Of a DNA stretch of 64,000 nucleotides, positions 1-8,815 are shown piece after piece (the stretch's first letter is position 1; every line of letters begins with the position of its first letter). The position numbers and the translations under genes are program-made. The notes under the pieces were generated by a model. The model saw only the letters and a list, made by a program, of their open reading frames with translations. It had not been told where the DNA came from and ran no database searches. Origin of the DNA: Herbaspirillum sp. SJZ107 (GTDB taxonomy: Bacteria > Pseudomonadota > Gammaproteobacteria > Burkholderiales > Burkholderiaceae_D); the NCBI RefSeq assembly GCF_006715485.1, contig NZ_VFNH01000005.1, positions 124,001-188,000 on the forward strand, in the 5' to 3' direction.

Positions 1-848
1 GCCGCGTCCAGGTCGGCGTTGTCGAACACGATGAACGGCGATTTGCCGCCCAGTTCCAGCGACAGCTTCTTGCCGCTGCCGGCAGTCGCCTTGCGGATCA
101 AACGGCCGACTTCGGTCGAGCCGGTGAAGGCGATCTTGCTGATGGTCGGGTGCTTGACGATGGCTTCGCCCACGCGGCCGTCGCCGGTGACGACGTTGAA
201 CACGCCCGGCGGCACGCCGGCCATCTGGCACATCTCGGCGAACAGCAGCGTGGTGAGCGAGGTGTACTCGGCCGGCTTGAACACGATGGTGTTGCCGGCG
301 GCCAGGGCCGGAGCCACTTTCCAGGCCAGCATCAGGAGCGGGAAGTTCCACGGCACGATCTGGCCGACCACGCCGACGGCGCGGTAATCGGCGAATTCTT
401 CCGCCTGCAGCTGGGCCCAGCCGGCATGGTGGTAGAAGTGGCGCGCGGCCAGCGGGATGTCGGCGTCGCGCGTTTCGCGGATGGTCTTGCCGTTGTCCAG
501 GGTCTCGAGCACCGCGAACAGGCGCGCATGCTTTTGCAGCAGGCGGGCCAGCGTGTACAGCACGGTGGCGCGGCCATGGCCGCCCATGGCAACCCAGGCC
601 GGATGGGCGCTGCGCGCCGCTTCCACGGCGCGCTCGACGTCTTCATTGGTCGCCTGCGTCACCTGCGCCAGCTCGCTGCCGTCGGCCGGGTTGAAGGTGC
701 CGAAGGTCTCGGCAGGTTCGGTCCACTTGTTGTCGATGAACAGGCCGAAACGGCGGCCATGCTGGTCCAGCCACGCTTGCGCTTCCTTGGTGCTCTCTGG
801 AGCAGGACCGTAATCCATAGTTTGCAGAATCTCTTTAATTGTTGGCAT
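1..848 (-). CDS. Aldehyde dehydrogenase, 3' end outside window
   Basis: NAD(P)-dependent aldehyde dehydrogenase; the C-terminal part lies beyond base 1. The protein starts MPTIKEILQT at 848. It contains the family motifs VPWNFPLLML (about residues 155-165), a Rossmann segment with IAFTGSTEVGR, and LELGGKSP near the window edge, whose Glu is the general base of the family. The catalytic Cys would be just outside the window. It begins 15 bases after the deoC stop on the same strand, so it is the last visible gene of the deo operon. From that context I infer that it oxidises acetaldehyde released by DeoC to acetate. The family call is secure; the substrate is inference. Confidence 0.9.
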   Translation of the reverse strand, partial: MPTIKEILQTMDYGPAPESTKEAQAWLDQHGRRFGLFIDNKWTEPAETFGTFNPADGSELAQVTQATNEDVERAVEAARSAHPAWVAMGGHGRATVLYTLARLLQKHARLFAVLETLDNGKTIRETRDADIPLAARHFYHHAGWAQLQAEEFADYRAVGVVGQIVPWNFPLLMLAWKVAPALAAGNTIVFKPAEYTSLTTLLFAEMCQMAGVPPGVFNVVTGDGRVGEAIVKHPTISKIAFTGSTEVGRLIRKATAGSGKKLSLELGGKSPFIVFDNADLDA

Positions 849-863
849 GACGTGTCCGTGTGC

Positions 864-1820
864 TTAAGGTTGCGCGTGGCGGTGAACGGCCGAATAGGAG
901 CCGGTGACGTAGTGCTCCAGCTGGCGCTCGATGTCGGTCAGCAGGCTGGAGGCGCCGATGCGGAACAGGTGCGGCTGCAGCCATTCGTTGCCCAGTTCTT
1001 CCTTCATCACGGTCAGGTACTGCAGCGCGGCCTTGGCCGTGCTCACGCCGCCGGCCGGCTTGTAGCCGACCTGGAAACCGGTACGCTCGTAGTAGTCGCG
1101 GATGGCGCGCACCATCGTCAGCGACACCGGAATGGTCGCGTTCACGCCTTCCTTGCCGGTCGAGGTCTTGATGAAATCGGCGCCGGCCATCATGCACACC
1201 CACGAGGCCTTGGCCACGTTGTCCAGCGTGACCAGTTCGCCGGTGGCGAGAATCGCTTTCACGTGGGCGTCGCCGCACGCCTGGCGGTAAGCCACCATCT
1301 CGTCGTACAGCGCCTGCCAGTTACCGGTCAGGACGTGCTGGCGCGTGATCACGATGTCGATCTCGGTCGCGCCCGCGGCCACCGACAGCTGGATCTCGCG
1401 CAGCTTGGTCTCGAGGCTCGAGAGACCTGCCGGGAAGGCGGTCGACACCGCGGCGATCGGCAGGCGGCCCTGCAGGATCTCGCCGGCCGGCTTGATCATC
1501 TCGTGGTACACGCAGACGGCGCCGGTGGTGAGATTGTCCAGGCCCAGCGCCTGCATCAGGTCGGAACGCAGCGGACGCATCGCCTTGCGGCACAGGCGCT
1601 CCACGCGGCCCGGGGTATCGTCGCCCGACAGCGTGGTCAGGTCGATGCACTCGATGGCGCGCACCAGCCAGGCCGCCTGGTATTCCTTCTTGACCGTGCG
1701 GCGGTTCGCCAGGCTGGCGGCGCGGCGGTCGGCGGCGGCACGGTTGACCGTCAGGTGGTTGATCCAGCCCAGGTCGAGACCCATGGCCGTGTTGCGTTTG
1801 AAATCCAGGTTCTGGGTCAT
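864..1820 (-). CDS. deoC: Deoxyribose-phosphate aldolase
   Basis: Cleaves 2-deoxyribose-5-phosphate to glyceraldehyde-3-phosphate and acetaldehyde in the cytoplasm. The 318-residue protein is the long DeoC form; short bacterial DeoC is about 220-260 residues. The Schiff-base lysine lies in DFIKTSTGKEG, and the second active-site lysine is visible in VGYKPAGGVS; VKAILATGEL and GATEIDIVI are also family-typical. Its ATG overlaps the deoB stop in ATGA, which indicates translational coupling. With the phosphorylase and phosphopentomutase upstream it completes conversion of deoxyribonucleosides to central metabolites. The long form resembles eukaryote-type DERA, which is common in proteobacteria. 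Confidence 0.95.
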   Translation of the reverse strand: MTQNLDFKRNTAMGLDLGWINHLTVNRAAADRRAASLANRRTVKKEYQAAWLVRAIECIDLTTLSGDDTPGRVERLCRKAMRPLRSDLMQALGLDNLTTGAVCVYHEMIKPAGEILQGRLPIAAVSTAFPAGLSSLETKLREIQLSVAAGATEIDIVITRQHVLTGNWQALYDEMVAYRQACGDAHVKAILATGELVTLDNVAKASWVCMMAGADFIKTSTGKEGVNATIPVSLTMVRAIRDYYERTGFQVGYKPAGGVSTAKAALQYLTVMKEELGNEWLQPHLFRIGASSLLTDIERQLEHYVTGSYSAVHRHAQP

Positions 1821-3022
1821 AGCAGTGCGGTTCCGTTAGCGAGGGGTTTGACGCCAAGGTGCTTGGCCAGCGTGGCGCCGATGTCGGAGAAGGTGTCGGC
1901 GACCGGCAATTCCTTGGCTTGTGCGGCCGGACCGAAGAACAGCACCGGGATGTGTTCGCGGGTATGGTCGGAGCCGGCCCAGGTCGGGTCGCAGCCGTGG
2001 TCGGCGGTGATCACGACCAGGTCGCCTTCCTTGAGCCTGGCGACGAATTCCGGCAGGCGCGCGTCCAGTTCGTGCAGCGCGTTCGAGTAGCCGGCGACGT
2101 CGCGGCGGTGGCCGAAGTGCATGTCGAAGTCGACGAAGTTCACGAAGGTCAGCGATTTGTCGGGCGCCGCATTGGGACCATCAGCCGCCACTTCCAGCAG
2201 GCGGTCGAACAGGGCCATGTTGTCGGCGCCCTTGATCAATTGGGTCACGCCCTGGCCTGCGAAGATGTCGCTGATCTTGCCGAGGGCGATGACGTCGCCG
2301 CCGGCATCTTTCACATGGTCCAGCAGGGTCGGCGCGACCGGCGGCACGGCATAGTCGTGGCGGTTGCTGGTGCGCTTGTAGTTGCCGTTTTCGCCGGTGA
2401 ACGGGCGGGCGATCACGCGGCCGATGTTGTAGGGCTTGACCAGCTCGTAGGCCGCCTCGCACACCTGGTACAGCCGCTCCAGGCCGAAGTGCTCTTCGTG
2501 GGCGGCGATCTGCATCACCGAGTCGGCCGAGGTGTAGATGATGACCTTGCCGGTCTTGACGTGTTCGTCGCCCAGCTCGTTGATGATGGTGGTGCCCGAT
2601 GCGTGGCAGTTGCCGAGCCAGCCGGCGACGCCGGTGATCTCCTGCAGTTTATCCGTCAGTTCTTGGGGGAACGAGGGCACGGTCTTCGGGAAGTAGCCCC
2701 AGTCGAACAGCACCGGCACGCCGGCGATTTCCCAGTGGCCGCTCTGCGTGTCCTTGCCGGTCGACTGCTCGCGCGCGACGCCCCAGGCGCCGGTAAAGCC
2801 TTCGCGTTTCTGGAAGCCGGCCGGCCATTCTCCGCTGGCCTTGTGGGCGGCGGCGCCGAGGCCGATGGTTTCCAGGTTGGGCAGAACCATCGGGCGGCCG
2901 CTGTCGGCTGCCCACTTGGCGATGTGGCCGAGGGTGTTGGCACCTGCGTCGCCGTATTTGTCGGCGTCGGGCAGTGCGCCGAGGCCGAAGGAGTCAAGCA
3001 GGAGGATGAATGCGCGTGACAT
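1817..3022 (-). CDS. deoB: Phosphopentomutase
   Basis: Interconverts (deoxy)ribose-1-phosphate and (deoxy)ribose-5-phosphate; alkaline-phosphatase superfamily, Mn-dependent, cytoplasmic. The 401 residues match the family length. The metal and phospho-threonine region is visible at the N-terminus (FILLLDSFGLGALPDA) and in GKDTQSGHWEI, with VDFDMHFGHRRD and VITADHGCDPTW towards the C-terminus. I chose the ATG at 3022 (MSRAFILLLDSFG) because a GGAGAT Shine-Dalgarno lies 8 bases upstream. A longer frame up to 3124 would run through a palindromic spacer and add non-family residues. It sits between the nucleoside phosphorylase and deoC in a tight operon. Confidence 0.96.
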   Translation of the reverse strand: MSRAFILLLDSFGLGALPDADKYGDAGANTLGHIAKWAADSGRPMVLPNLETIGLGAAAHKASGEWPAGFQKREGFTGAWGVAREQSTGKDTQSGHWEIAGVPVLFDWGYFPKTVPSFPQELTDKLQEITGVAGWLGNCHASGTTIINELGDEHVKTGKVIIYTSADSVMQIAAHEEHFGLERLYQVCEAAYELVKPYNIGRVIARPFTGENGNYKRTSNRHDYAVPPVAPTLLDHVKDAGGDVIALGKISDIFAGQGVTQLIKGADNMALFDRLLEVAADGPNAAPDKSLTFVNFVDFDMHFGHRRDVAGYSNALHELDARLPEFVARLKEGDLVVITADHGCDPTWAGSDHTREHIPVLFFGPAAQAKELPVADTFSDIGATLAKHLGVKPLANGTALL

Positions 3023-3039
3023 ATAGAGTGATCTCCAGT

Positions 3040-3065
3040 GTCGCCCCAGCGAAGGCAGGGGCGAC
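3040..3065. repeat. REP-like hairpin between phosphorylase and deoB genes
   Basis: GTCGCCCC and GGGGCGAC form a perfect 8-bp stem around a 10-base loop with the GCGAAGGC-type centre typical of proteobacterial REP sequences. It lies in the 52-base gap between two genes of the same operon. It has no U-tract, so it more likely affects mRNA stability or processing than termination. Confidence 0.6.
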
Positions 3066-3074
3066 GACTCAAAA

Positions 3075-3920
3075 TTAAGCGGTGGTGGTTGCAGGCGTGG
3101 TACCGAGACGCTCGACGAACCCATGAATCAGCGTCACCAGGTCCTTGGCCGCAATCGCCGCATACTTCAAGGTCTGCTCATGCGACAGCGGGAACGGCGA
3201 CAAGCCCTCGGCCAGGTTGGTGATGGCCGACACGCCCGCCACCTTCAGGCCGCAGTGGCGTGCCGCGATCACTTCCGGCACCACCGACATGCCGACCACG
3301 TCGGCACCCATGGTCTTGAAGGCGCGGATTTCGGCCGGGGTCTCGAAGTGCGGACCCGGGGTCGCCAGGTAGACGCCTTCGGCCACGGTGATGCCTTTTT
3401 CTGCAGCCACGGCGTTCAGCATCGCGCGCAGGTCGGCGTCGTAGGCATTGGCCATGCTGAAGAAGCGCGGGCCGAAGCGTTCGTCGTTCGGGCCGGCCAT
3501 CGGGCTGCCCGGCAGCAGGTTGATGTGGTCGTTCAGGACGACGACGCTGCCGGCATCGACTTCAGGACGCAGCGAGCCGGCAGCATTGGTCACCAGCAGC
3601 AGTTCGCAGCCCAGCAGCTTGAAAGTGCGGACGGCTGAGGTCATTACGCCGGCGCCGTAGCCTTCATAGAAGTGGCCGCGCCCCTTCATGCACACCACCG
3701 GCACGCCGGCCAAGGTACCCAGCACCAGTTCGCCCGCATGGCCATGCACGGTGCTGATCGGGAAGCCCGGCAGCTCGGCATAGCCGATCGAGACGGCGTC
3801 CGTCATCTGCTCGGCGAGCACGCCGAGGCCCGAACCGAGGATCAGGGCAGCGCGCGGCGTGAAACCCGGCTTGCGTGCACGGATGACCTCGAGGGCTTCG
3901 AATGGAGTATTGCTGGACAT
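3075..3920 (-). CDS. Purine-nucleoside phosphorylase (PNP family 2)
   Basis: Phosphorolysis of inosine, guanosine and deoxy forms to free base plus (deoxy)ribose-1-phosphate. At 281 residues it belongs to the trimeric PNP/XapA/PunA family. Visible motifs are the phosphate-binding ILGSGLG and GRGHFYEGY, TNAAGSL, GPHFETPAE with the ribose/base-contacting Glu, and VGMSVVPEVIAARHCG followed by ITNLAEG with the base-binding Asn. The start at 3920 (MSSNTPFEALEV) has AAGGAA 4 bases upstream; the open frame to 4031 adds no family sequence. It is the first gene of the leftward deo operon and feeds DeoB. Whether the best name is punA or xapA cannot be settled by eye. Confidence 0.93.
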   Translation of the reverse strand: MSSNTPFEALEVIRARKPGFTPRAALILGSGLGVLAEQMTDAVSIGYAELPGFPISTVHGHAGELVLGTLAGVPVVCMKGRGHFYEGYGAGVMTSAVRTFKLLGCELLLVTNAAGSLRPEVDAGSVVVLNDHINLLPGSPMAGPNDERFGPRFFSMANAYDADLRAMLNAVAAEKGITVAEGVYLATPGPHFETPAEIRAFKTMGADVVGMSVVPEVIAARHCGLKVAGVSAITNLAEGLSPFPLSHEQTLKYAAIAAKDLVTLIHGFVERLGTTPATTTA

Positions 3921-4180
3921 GGTGTTCCTTGTCGAATGGTTCAATATGGAGGGAAAGTCGGTTGGTGACAGCCGGCGGAAGAGTAAAGCGGAGCAGCGGC
4001 TCGCACGCTTTCCGGGAAGCTGGCGCACCAAAATGTTCTAACTATGCATTATCGTGGATTGGTATGGCAAATACCATTTTTCTGGCCGATTTATATGACG
4101 AATGTATAAATCAGGGGTAGACTGCATTTATATATGGATAGGACGCGTGTCCAATAATCTTCAGGCAAAAAATTGCTGCG

Positions 4181-4209
4181 TTGACGCTCACTAAACATAT
4201 GTTTAACAT
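4181..4209 (+). promoter_or_regulatory. Probable psuK promoter
   Basis: TTGACG (4181-4186, 5 of 6 to the -35 consensus), a 17-base spacer, and TAACAT (4204-4209, 4 of 6 to the -10). The first palindrome lies in the spacer and touches the -10; the second covers the expected start site. This arrangement would allow direct repression. Confidence 0.6.
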
Positions 4210-4224
4210 TATAAACAAATGTTT
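4193..4224. promoter_or_regulatory. Two tandem 12-bp palindromic operators upstream of psuK
   Basis: AAACATATGTTT (4193-4204) is a perfect palindrome. AAACAAATGTTT (4213-4224) has the same AAACA/TGTTT arms with one central mismatch. Their starts are exactly 20 bp apart, about two helical turns, so two dimers could bind the same face of DNA. The best local candidate to bind them is the winged HTH at the N-terminus of the adjacent kinase. That assignment is inference; LysR downstream is the alternative. Confidence 0.65.
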
Positions 4225-4250
4225 GAGCCAAAAACTGCCTCCCTGACGCC

Positions 4251-5378
4251 GTGACAGAACAACCAAAAAAACAACAATTGCTGCAGCTGATCCGCGCGAA
4301 TCCTTTCATTTCGCAGCAGGAGCTGGCGACCGAACTCGGCCTGTCGCGCTCGGCGGTGGCCGGCTATATCGCCGGCCTGATCCGTGAGCGCAAGCTGCTC
4401 GGACGCGCCTACGTATTGCCGGATCACCGCCCGGTGGTCTGCATGGGCGCAGCCAACCTCGACCGCAAACTGCGCTCGCTGGCACCGCTCTCGCTGCATA
4501 CTTCGAATCCGGCCAGCCAGGCCGAATCCTTCGGCGGCGTGGCGCGCAACATCGCCGAAAACCTGGCGCGCCTGGGCACGCCGGTTGCTTTGTTAACGGC
4601 CGTAGGCAGCGATAGCTCGGGCGCCGCCCTGCTGGCCCACGCCGAGTCGGCCGGCATCGCAACCCACGGCGCGCTGCGCCTCGACGATGCCGCCAGCGGC
4701 ACCTATACCGCGGTGCTGGATGCGAACGGCGACATGGTGGTGGCGCTGGCCGACATGGCCCTGTACGACCGCATGACGCCGGCCTTCGTGGCGGCGCGCG
4801 AAGCGCAGCTGGCTGCAAGCGCGCTGGTGGTGGCCGACCTCAACCTGCCACTGGACACGGTCGAGGCCCTGCTGGCCCAGGCGCGCCGCAGCGCGGTGGC
4901 GCTGGTGCTGGTGGCGGTGTCGGAGCCGAAGATGGCGCGCCTGCCGCCTGCGCTGGCCGGCGTGCGCCTGCTGATCCTGAATGCCGGCGAACTGGCGGCG
5001 CGGGTCGGACGGCCTCTGGAGGACGAAGCGGCCATGGAAGCGGCGATGCGCGAAGTACAGGCGCAGGGCGCGCGCGACGTGGTAGTGACGCGTGGCGCGG
5101 CCGGGGTGCTGCTCACCCAGGCGGACGGCGCCATCGCCCGCCTGGAGGCGCCGCAAGCCGAGGTGGTCGACGTCACCGGCGCCGGCGACGCCTTTGCGGC
5201 AGCGGTGTGCTGGTCGCTGGTACAGGACGGCAGCGACGACCTGATGCTGGCCTGCCGCCGCGGCCTGCACCTGTCGAAGCTGACCGTCGGCACGCTCGAC
5301 ACCGTCCACTCGGGACTCGGACCGGACAGCCTGGCCGATGCCGATACGATGAACACGAATTTTTTGGAACAAACCTGA
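4251..5378 (+). CDS. psuK: Pseudouridine kinase-like PfkB protein with N-terminal HTH
   Basis: 375 residues. Residues 1-56 form a winged helix-turn-helix (ISQQELATELGLSRSAVAGYIAGLI); residues about 58-360 form a PfkB/ribokinase-type kinase. The kinase has GGVARNIAENLARLG (signature 1) and VVDVTGAGDAFAAAV, whose GAGD Asp is the catalytic base. Adjacency to psuG, 2 bases downstream, points to phosphorylation of pseudouridine to its 5'-phosphate. HTH-kinase fusions of this kind (YeiI-like) are known, so a sugar or other nucleoside as substrate is possible. The start is GTG at 4251, chosen because the HTH begins directly after it; no strong Shine-Dalgarno is seen. The HTH suggests autoregulation through the palindromes just upstream. 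Confidence 0.85.
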   Translation: MTEQPKKQQLLQLIRANPFISQQELATELGLSRSAVAGYIAGLIRERKLLGRAYVLPDHRPVVCMGAANLDRKLRSLAPLSLHTSNPASQAESFGGVARNIAENLARLGTPVALLTAVGSDSSGAALLAHAESAGIATHGALRLDDAASGTYTAVLDANGDMVVALADMALYDRMTPAFVAAREAQLAASALVVADLNLPLDTVEALLAQARRSAVALVLVAVSEPKMARLPPALAGVRLLILNAGELAARVGRPLEDEAAMEAAMREVQAQGARDVVVTRGAAGVLLTQADGAIARLEAPQAEVVDVTGAGDAFAAAVCWSLVQDGSDDLMLACRRGLHLSKLTVGTLDTVHSGLGPDSLADADTMNTNFLEQT

Positions 5379-5380
5379 CC

Positions 5381-6286
<906 letters not shown>

Positions 6287-6294
6287 AAAATATC

Positions 6295-7197
6295 ATGTCG
6301 ATCGACCTGAAGCAGCTGAAATACTTCCTGGCAGTGGCCGAAGAAAAGAGCTTCAGCCGCGCCGCCGAGCGCCTGCATATCTCGCAGCCGCCGCTGTCGC
6401 AGCAGATCATGAAGCTCGAAAGCGAGCTGGGGGTGCGCCTGTTCGCGCGCACCACCCGCACCTTCGAGCTGACGGTGGCCGGCAAGGCGCTGATGCAGGA
6501 AGCGGCCGACCTGCTCGGCCGCATGCGCATGACGATCGACACCATCCGCCAGATCGACCGCGGCGAGGTCGGACGCCTGCGCGTCGGCATCGTCGGCTCG
6601 GCGATGTGGGGCCCGATCCCGGGCCTGCTCGAACAGTTCCAGAGCCAGTTCCCGCGCGTGACCTGGACCATCCACGAGCTGGGGCCGAACGACCAGTGGG
6701 AAGCGCTGCGCGCGCGCCAGATCGACGTCGGCTTCTGGCGCGAGCCGCGGCTCGACGAGGACGTGCTGAAGCACGCCAACCTGCGCCAGGACCTGGCCTT
6801 CCGCGAGAACGTGTGCGTGGCGATCAATGCGCGCCATCCGCTGGCGCAGCGCACCAGCATCGAGCTGATCGACATCGCCACCGAACCGATGCTCAGCCTG
6901 CACCTGGACCAGTCGGCCGAGCCGCGCTACCTGATCCAGTGCTGCGTGAACGCCGGCTTCCAGCCGACCATCTTCCAGGAAGCGGCCGAGCCGCAGACCC
7001 TGCTGGCCATGGTCGGCGCCGGACTGGGCGTGGCGCTGATGCCGGAGACCACCAGCCGCATCGGCTGGCCGGGAGTGCGCTTCCTGCCGATCCGGGAGAA
7101 TGCGCCGTCGGCCAACCTGTACATCACCTACCCGTCGCAGGACGATGCGCCGGTGGTGCGGGCGTTCCTGAAGATCCTGCACCCGCCCGGCGAATAA
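6295..7197 (+). CDS. LysR-family transcriptional regulator
   Basis: 300 residues. The N-terminal HTH is clear (LKQLKYFLAVAEEKSFSRAA and LHISQPPLSQQI, residues 5-50). A periplasmic-binding-protein-like effector domain follows from about residue 90. It starts 8 bases after the psuG stop and is probably co-transcribed with psuKG. Its stop is 3 bases from the end of the convergent pcp gene. It could regulate the psu operon or the neighbouring pcp-DUF969/979 operon; the ligand is unknown. The start MSIDLKQLKYF is standard for the family. Confidence 0.93.
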   Translation: MSIDLKQLKYFLAVAEEKSFSRAAERLHISQPPLSQQIMKLESELGVRLFARTTRTFELTVAGKALMQEAADLLGRMRMTIDTIRQIDRGEVGRLRVGIVGSAMWGPIPGLLEQFQSQFPRVTWTIHELGPNDQWEALRARQIDVGFWREPRLDEDVLKHANLRQDLAFRENVCVAINARHPLAQRTSIELIDIATEPMLSLHLDQSAEPRYLIQCCVNAGFQPTIFQEAAEPQTLLAMVGAGLGVALMPETTSRIGWPGVRFLPIRENAPSANLYITYPSQDDAPVVRAFLKILHPPGE

Positions 7198-7200
7198 GCA

Positions 7201-7848
7201 TCAATGCGTGGCGCCGCCGGCCTCCGCCACGTCGGTTTCCACGCCTACCGCCACCTCGACCGCGATCCGCAGGCCGTCGATGATGTCGTTCAGCGCCATC
7301 GACGGCGCCACATCGGCGCGGTCGGCTACCTGCTGCGGCAGGAAGGGCACGTGGATGAAGCCGGCTTTCAGTCCCCTGCCCTGCGCATGCTGCATCAGGC
7401 CGTAGAACACGTGGTTGCACACAAAAGTGCCGGCGGTCTGCGAGACCCCGGCCGGGAAGCCGCGCAGGCGCAACGCGCGCACGATGGCCTTGATCGGCAG
7501 CGTGCTGAAATACGCGGCCGGGCCGCCGTCGGCGATGGTGGCGTCGACCGGCTGCTGGCCGGCGTTGTCGGGAATGGTCGCATCGTCGACGTTGAGCGCG
7601 ACCCGCTCGACCGAGATCTCGTGGCGGCCGCCGGCCTGGCCGACCGCGATCACGATGTCCGGCTGCAGCGCGTCGATGGCGTCGAACAGGGCCAGGTTGG
7701 CGCGGCCGAACACGCAGGGCAGTTCGCGTGCCGCGACCTGGAAGCCGGGGCCGCTCCAGCCGTCGAGCGCGCGCGCCGCTTCCCAGGAAGGGTTGACGTC
7801 GGCCCCGTTGAAAGGTTCGAATCCGGTGAGCAGTACGGTCTTGGTCAT
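7201..7848 (-). CDS. pcp: Pyroglutamyl-peptidase I
   Basis: Removes N-terminal pyroglutamate (5-oxoproline) from peptides; cytoplasmic cysteine peptidase, family C15. The 215 residues are the family length. The catalytic triad is visible as Glu in ISVERVALN, Cys in GTFVCNHVFY and His in GFIHVPFLP. I chose ATG 7848 (MTKTVLLTGFEPFNG) because GAGG lies at the right distance, although an ATG at 7860 is also open. It is last in an operon after DUF969 and DUF979 genes, a known conserved association. Confidence 0.95.
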   Translation of the reverse strand: MTKTVLLTGFEPFNGADVNPSWEAARALDGWSGPGFQVAARELPCVFGRANLALFDAIDALQPDIVIAVGQAGGRHEISVERVALNVDDATIPDNAGQQPVDATIADGGPAAYFSTLPIKAIVRALRLRGFPAGVSQTAGTFVCNHVFYGLMQHAQGRGLKAGFIHVPFLPQQVADRADVAPSMALNDIIDGLRIAVEVAVGVETDVAEAGGATH

Positions 7849-7867
7849 TCTTGGCCTCATTGATACA

Positions 7868-8815
7868 TCACATCAGGAAATACAACAGCAGGATATTCAC
7901 GCCCAGCAGCGGCAACGCGGTCGGCAGCTGGGCCTTGATCACGGCATTCTTGTCCGGCAGGTCGAGCAGCGCCACCGGCACCACGTTGAAGTTGGCCGCC
8001 ATCGGCGTCATCAGGGTGCCGCAATAGGCACTGAACATGCCGATCGCCGCCATCACGGCCGGATTCGCATGATACACCCCGACCAGCACCGGAATCCCGA
8101 TGCCGCCCGCGATCACGGGAAAGGCGGCAAAGCCGTTGCCCATGACGACCGTGAACAGTGCCATGGCGCCGCAGAATGCGGCGCACGCGACCAGGCGCGA
8201 GTCCATCGGAATGGCGCTGGTCGTGACCGCGGCCACCGCCTTGCCGACGCCGGCTTCGGCGAACAGCAGGCCGAGCACGGCCAGCATGTGCGGCAGCACC
8301 ACTGCCCAGCCCATGGCATCGATCAGGCGCCGCGCCTCGCGCACGCCCTGCAGCGGCGTCGCGCGGGTGATGCCGCAGGCCAGCGCCAGCGCGGCGATGG
8401 CGCCGCAGCCCATGCTGACCAGGGTCAGGTTTTTCGGGTCCAGCAGCGGCTCGGCACCGATGCGCACGTCCTTCAGCAGCGTCGAACCGATCATGGTCAC
8501 CACCGGGATCGCCAGCGCCGGCACCAGGAGCCGGTGCCCCAGCCGCGCGGCACTGGCGCGGCGCGCTTCCTCCGGCACGGCCCGCGGCTTGCCCGGCCTG
8601 ACCAGGTTACATCCGGCCAGCAGCGCCATCGCCACCATCAGCACGCCCGCCACCAGCGGCGGCAGGCGCTCGCCGGCCAGGTAGACCAGCGCGTACAGGC
8701 CCCAGAACGCGGCCGTCGTGAAGCGCCGCGGATTGCTGCGGTCGCGCAGGTTCATCACCGCGGTGGCGGCGAACAGCAGCCCGACCAGCACACAGAAAAA
8801 GTCGAGCGCGATCAC
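7868..8815 (-). CDS. DUF979 family membrane protein
   Basis: 315 residues, strongly hydrophobic, with about nine predicted membrane segments; the first begins at residue 2 (IALDFFCVLVGLLF). It matches the DUF979 family, which occurs with DUF969 and pyroglutamyl peptidase in many bacteria. The GTG start at 8815 overlaps the DUF969 stop in GTGA, so the two are translationally coupled. The family function is not established. Context suggests the two proteins form a transporter or permease for pyroglutamate or pyroglutamyl peptides, which is inference only. The pcp gene follows after 19 bases. Confidence 0.88.
   Translation of the reverse strand: MIALDFFCVLVGLLFAATAVMNLRDRSNPRRFTTAAFWGLYALVYLAGERLPPLVAGVLMVAMALLAGCNLVRPGKPRAVPEEARRASAARLGHRLLVPALAIPVVTMIGSTLLKDVRIGAEPLLDPKNLTLVSMGCGAIAALALACGITRATPLQGVREARRLIDAMGWAVVLPHMLAVLGLLFAEAGVGKAVAAVTTSAIPMDSRLVACAAFCGAMALFTVVMGNGFAAFPVIAGGIGIPVLVGVYHANPAVMAAIGMFSAYCGTLMTPMAANFNVVPVALLDLPDKNAVIKAQLPTALPLLGVNILLLYFLM

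Larger units (their letters stand above)
3921..4250. other. Divergent intergenic region, deo operon / psu operon
   Basis: These 330 bases hold no gene. They are AT-rich compared with their flanks. Visible elements are a small hairpin TGGTAT-GGCAA-ATACCA followed by five T at 4060-4081, inverted arms TATAAAT/ATTTATA at 4105-4132, the partial palindrome GGACGCGTGTCC at 4141-4152, and the psuK promoter with two palindromes described separately. The leftward promoter for the phosphorylase must also be here, but I could not pick a convincing -35/-10 pair. Confidence 0.6.

Noticed and set aside
4060..4081. TGGTAT-GGCAA-ATACCA-TTTTT as a terminator
   Set aside because: The stem is only 6 bp and AT-rich, and no gene ends nearby on that strand. 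It is more likely an operator or chance; kept only as a note in the intergenic entry.
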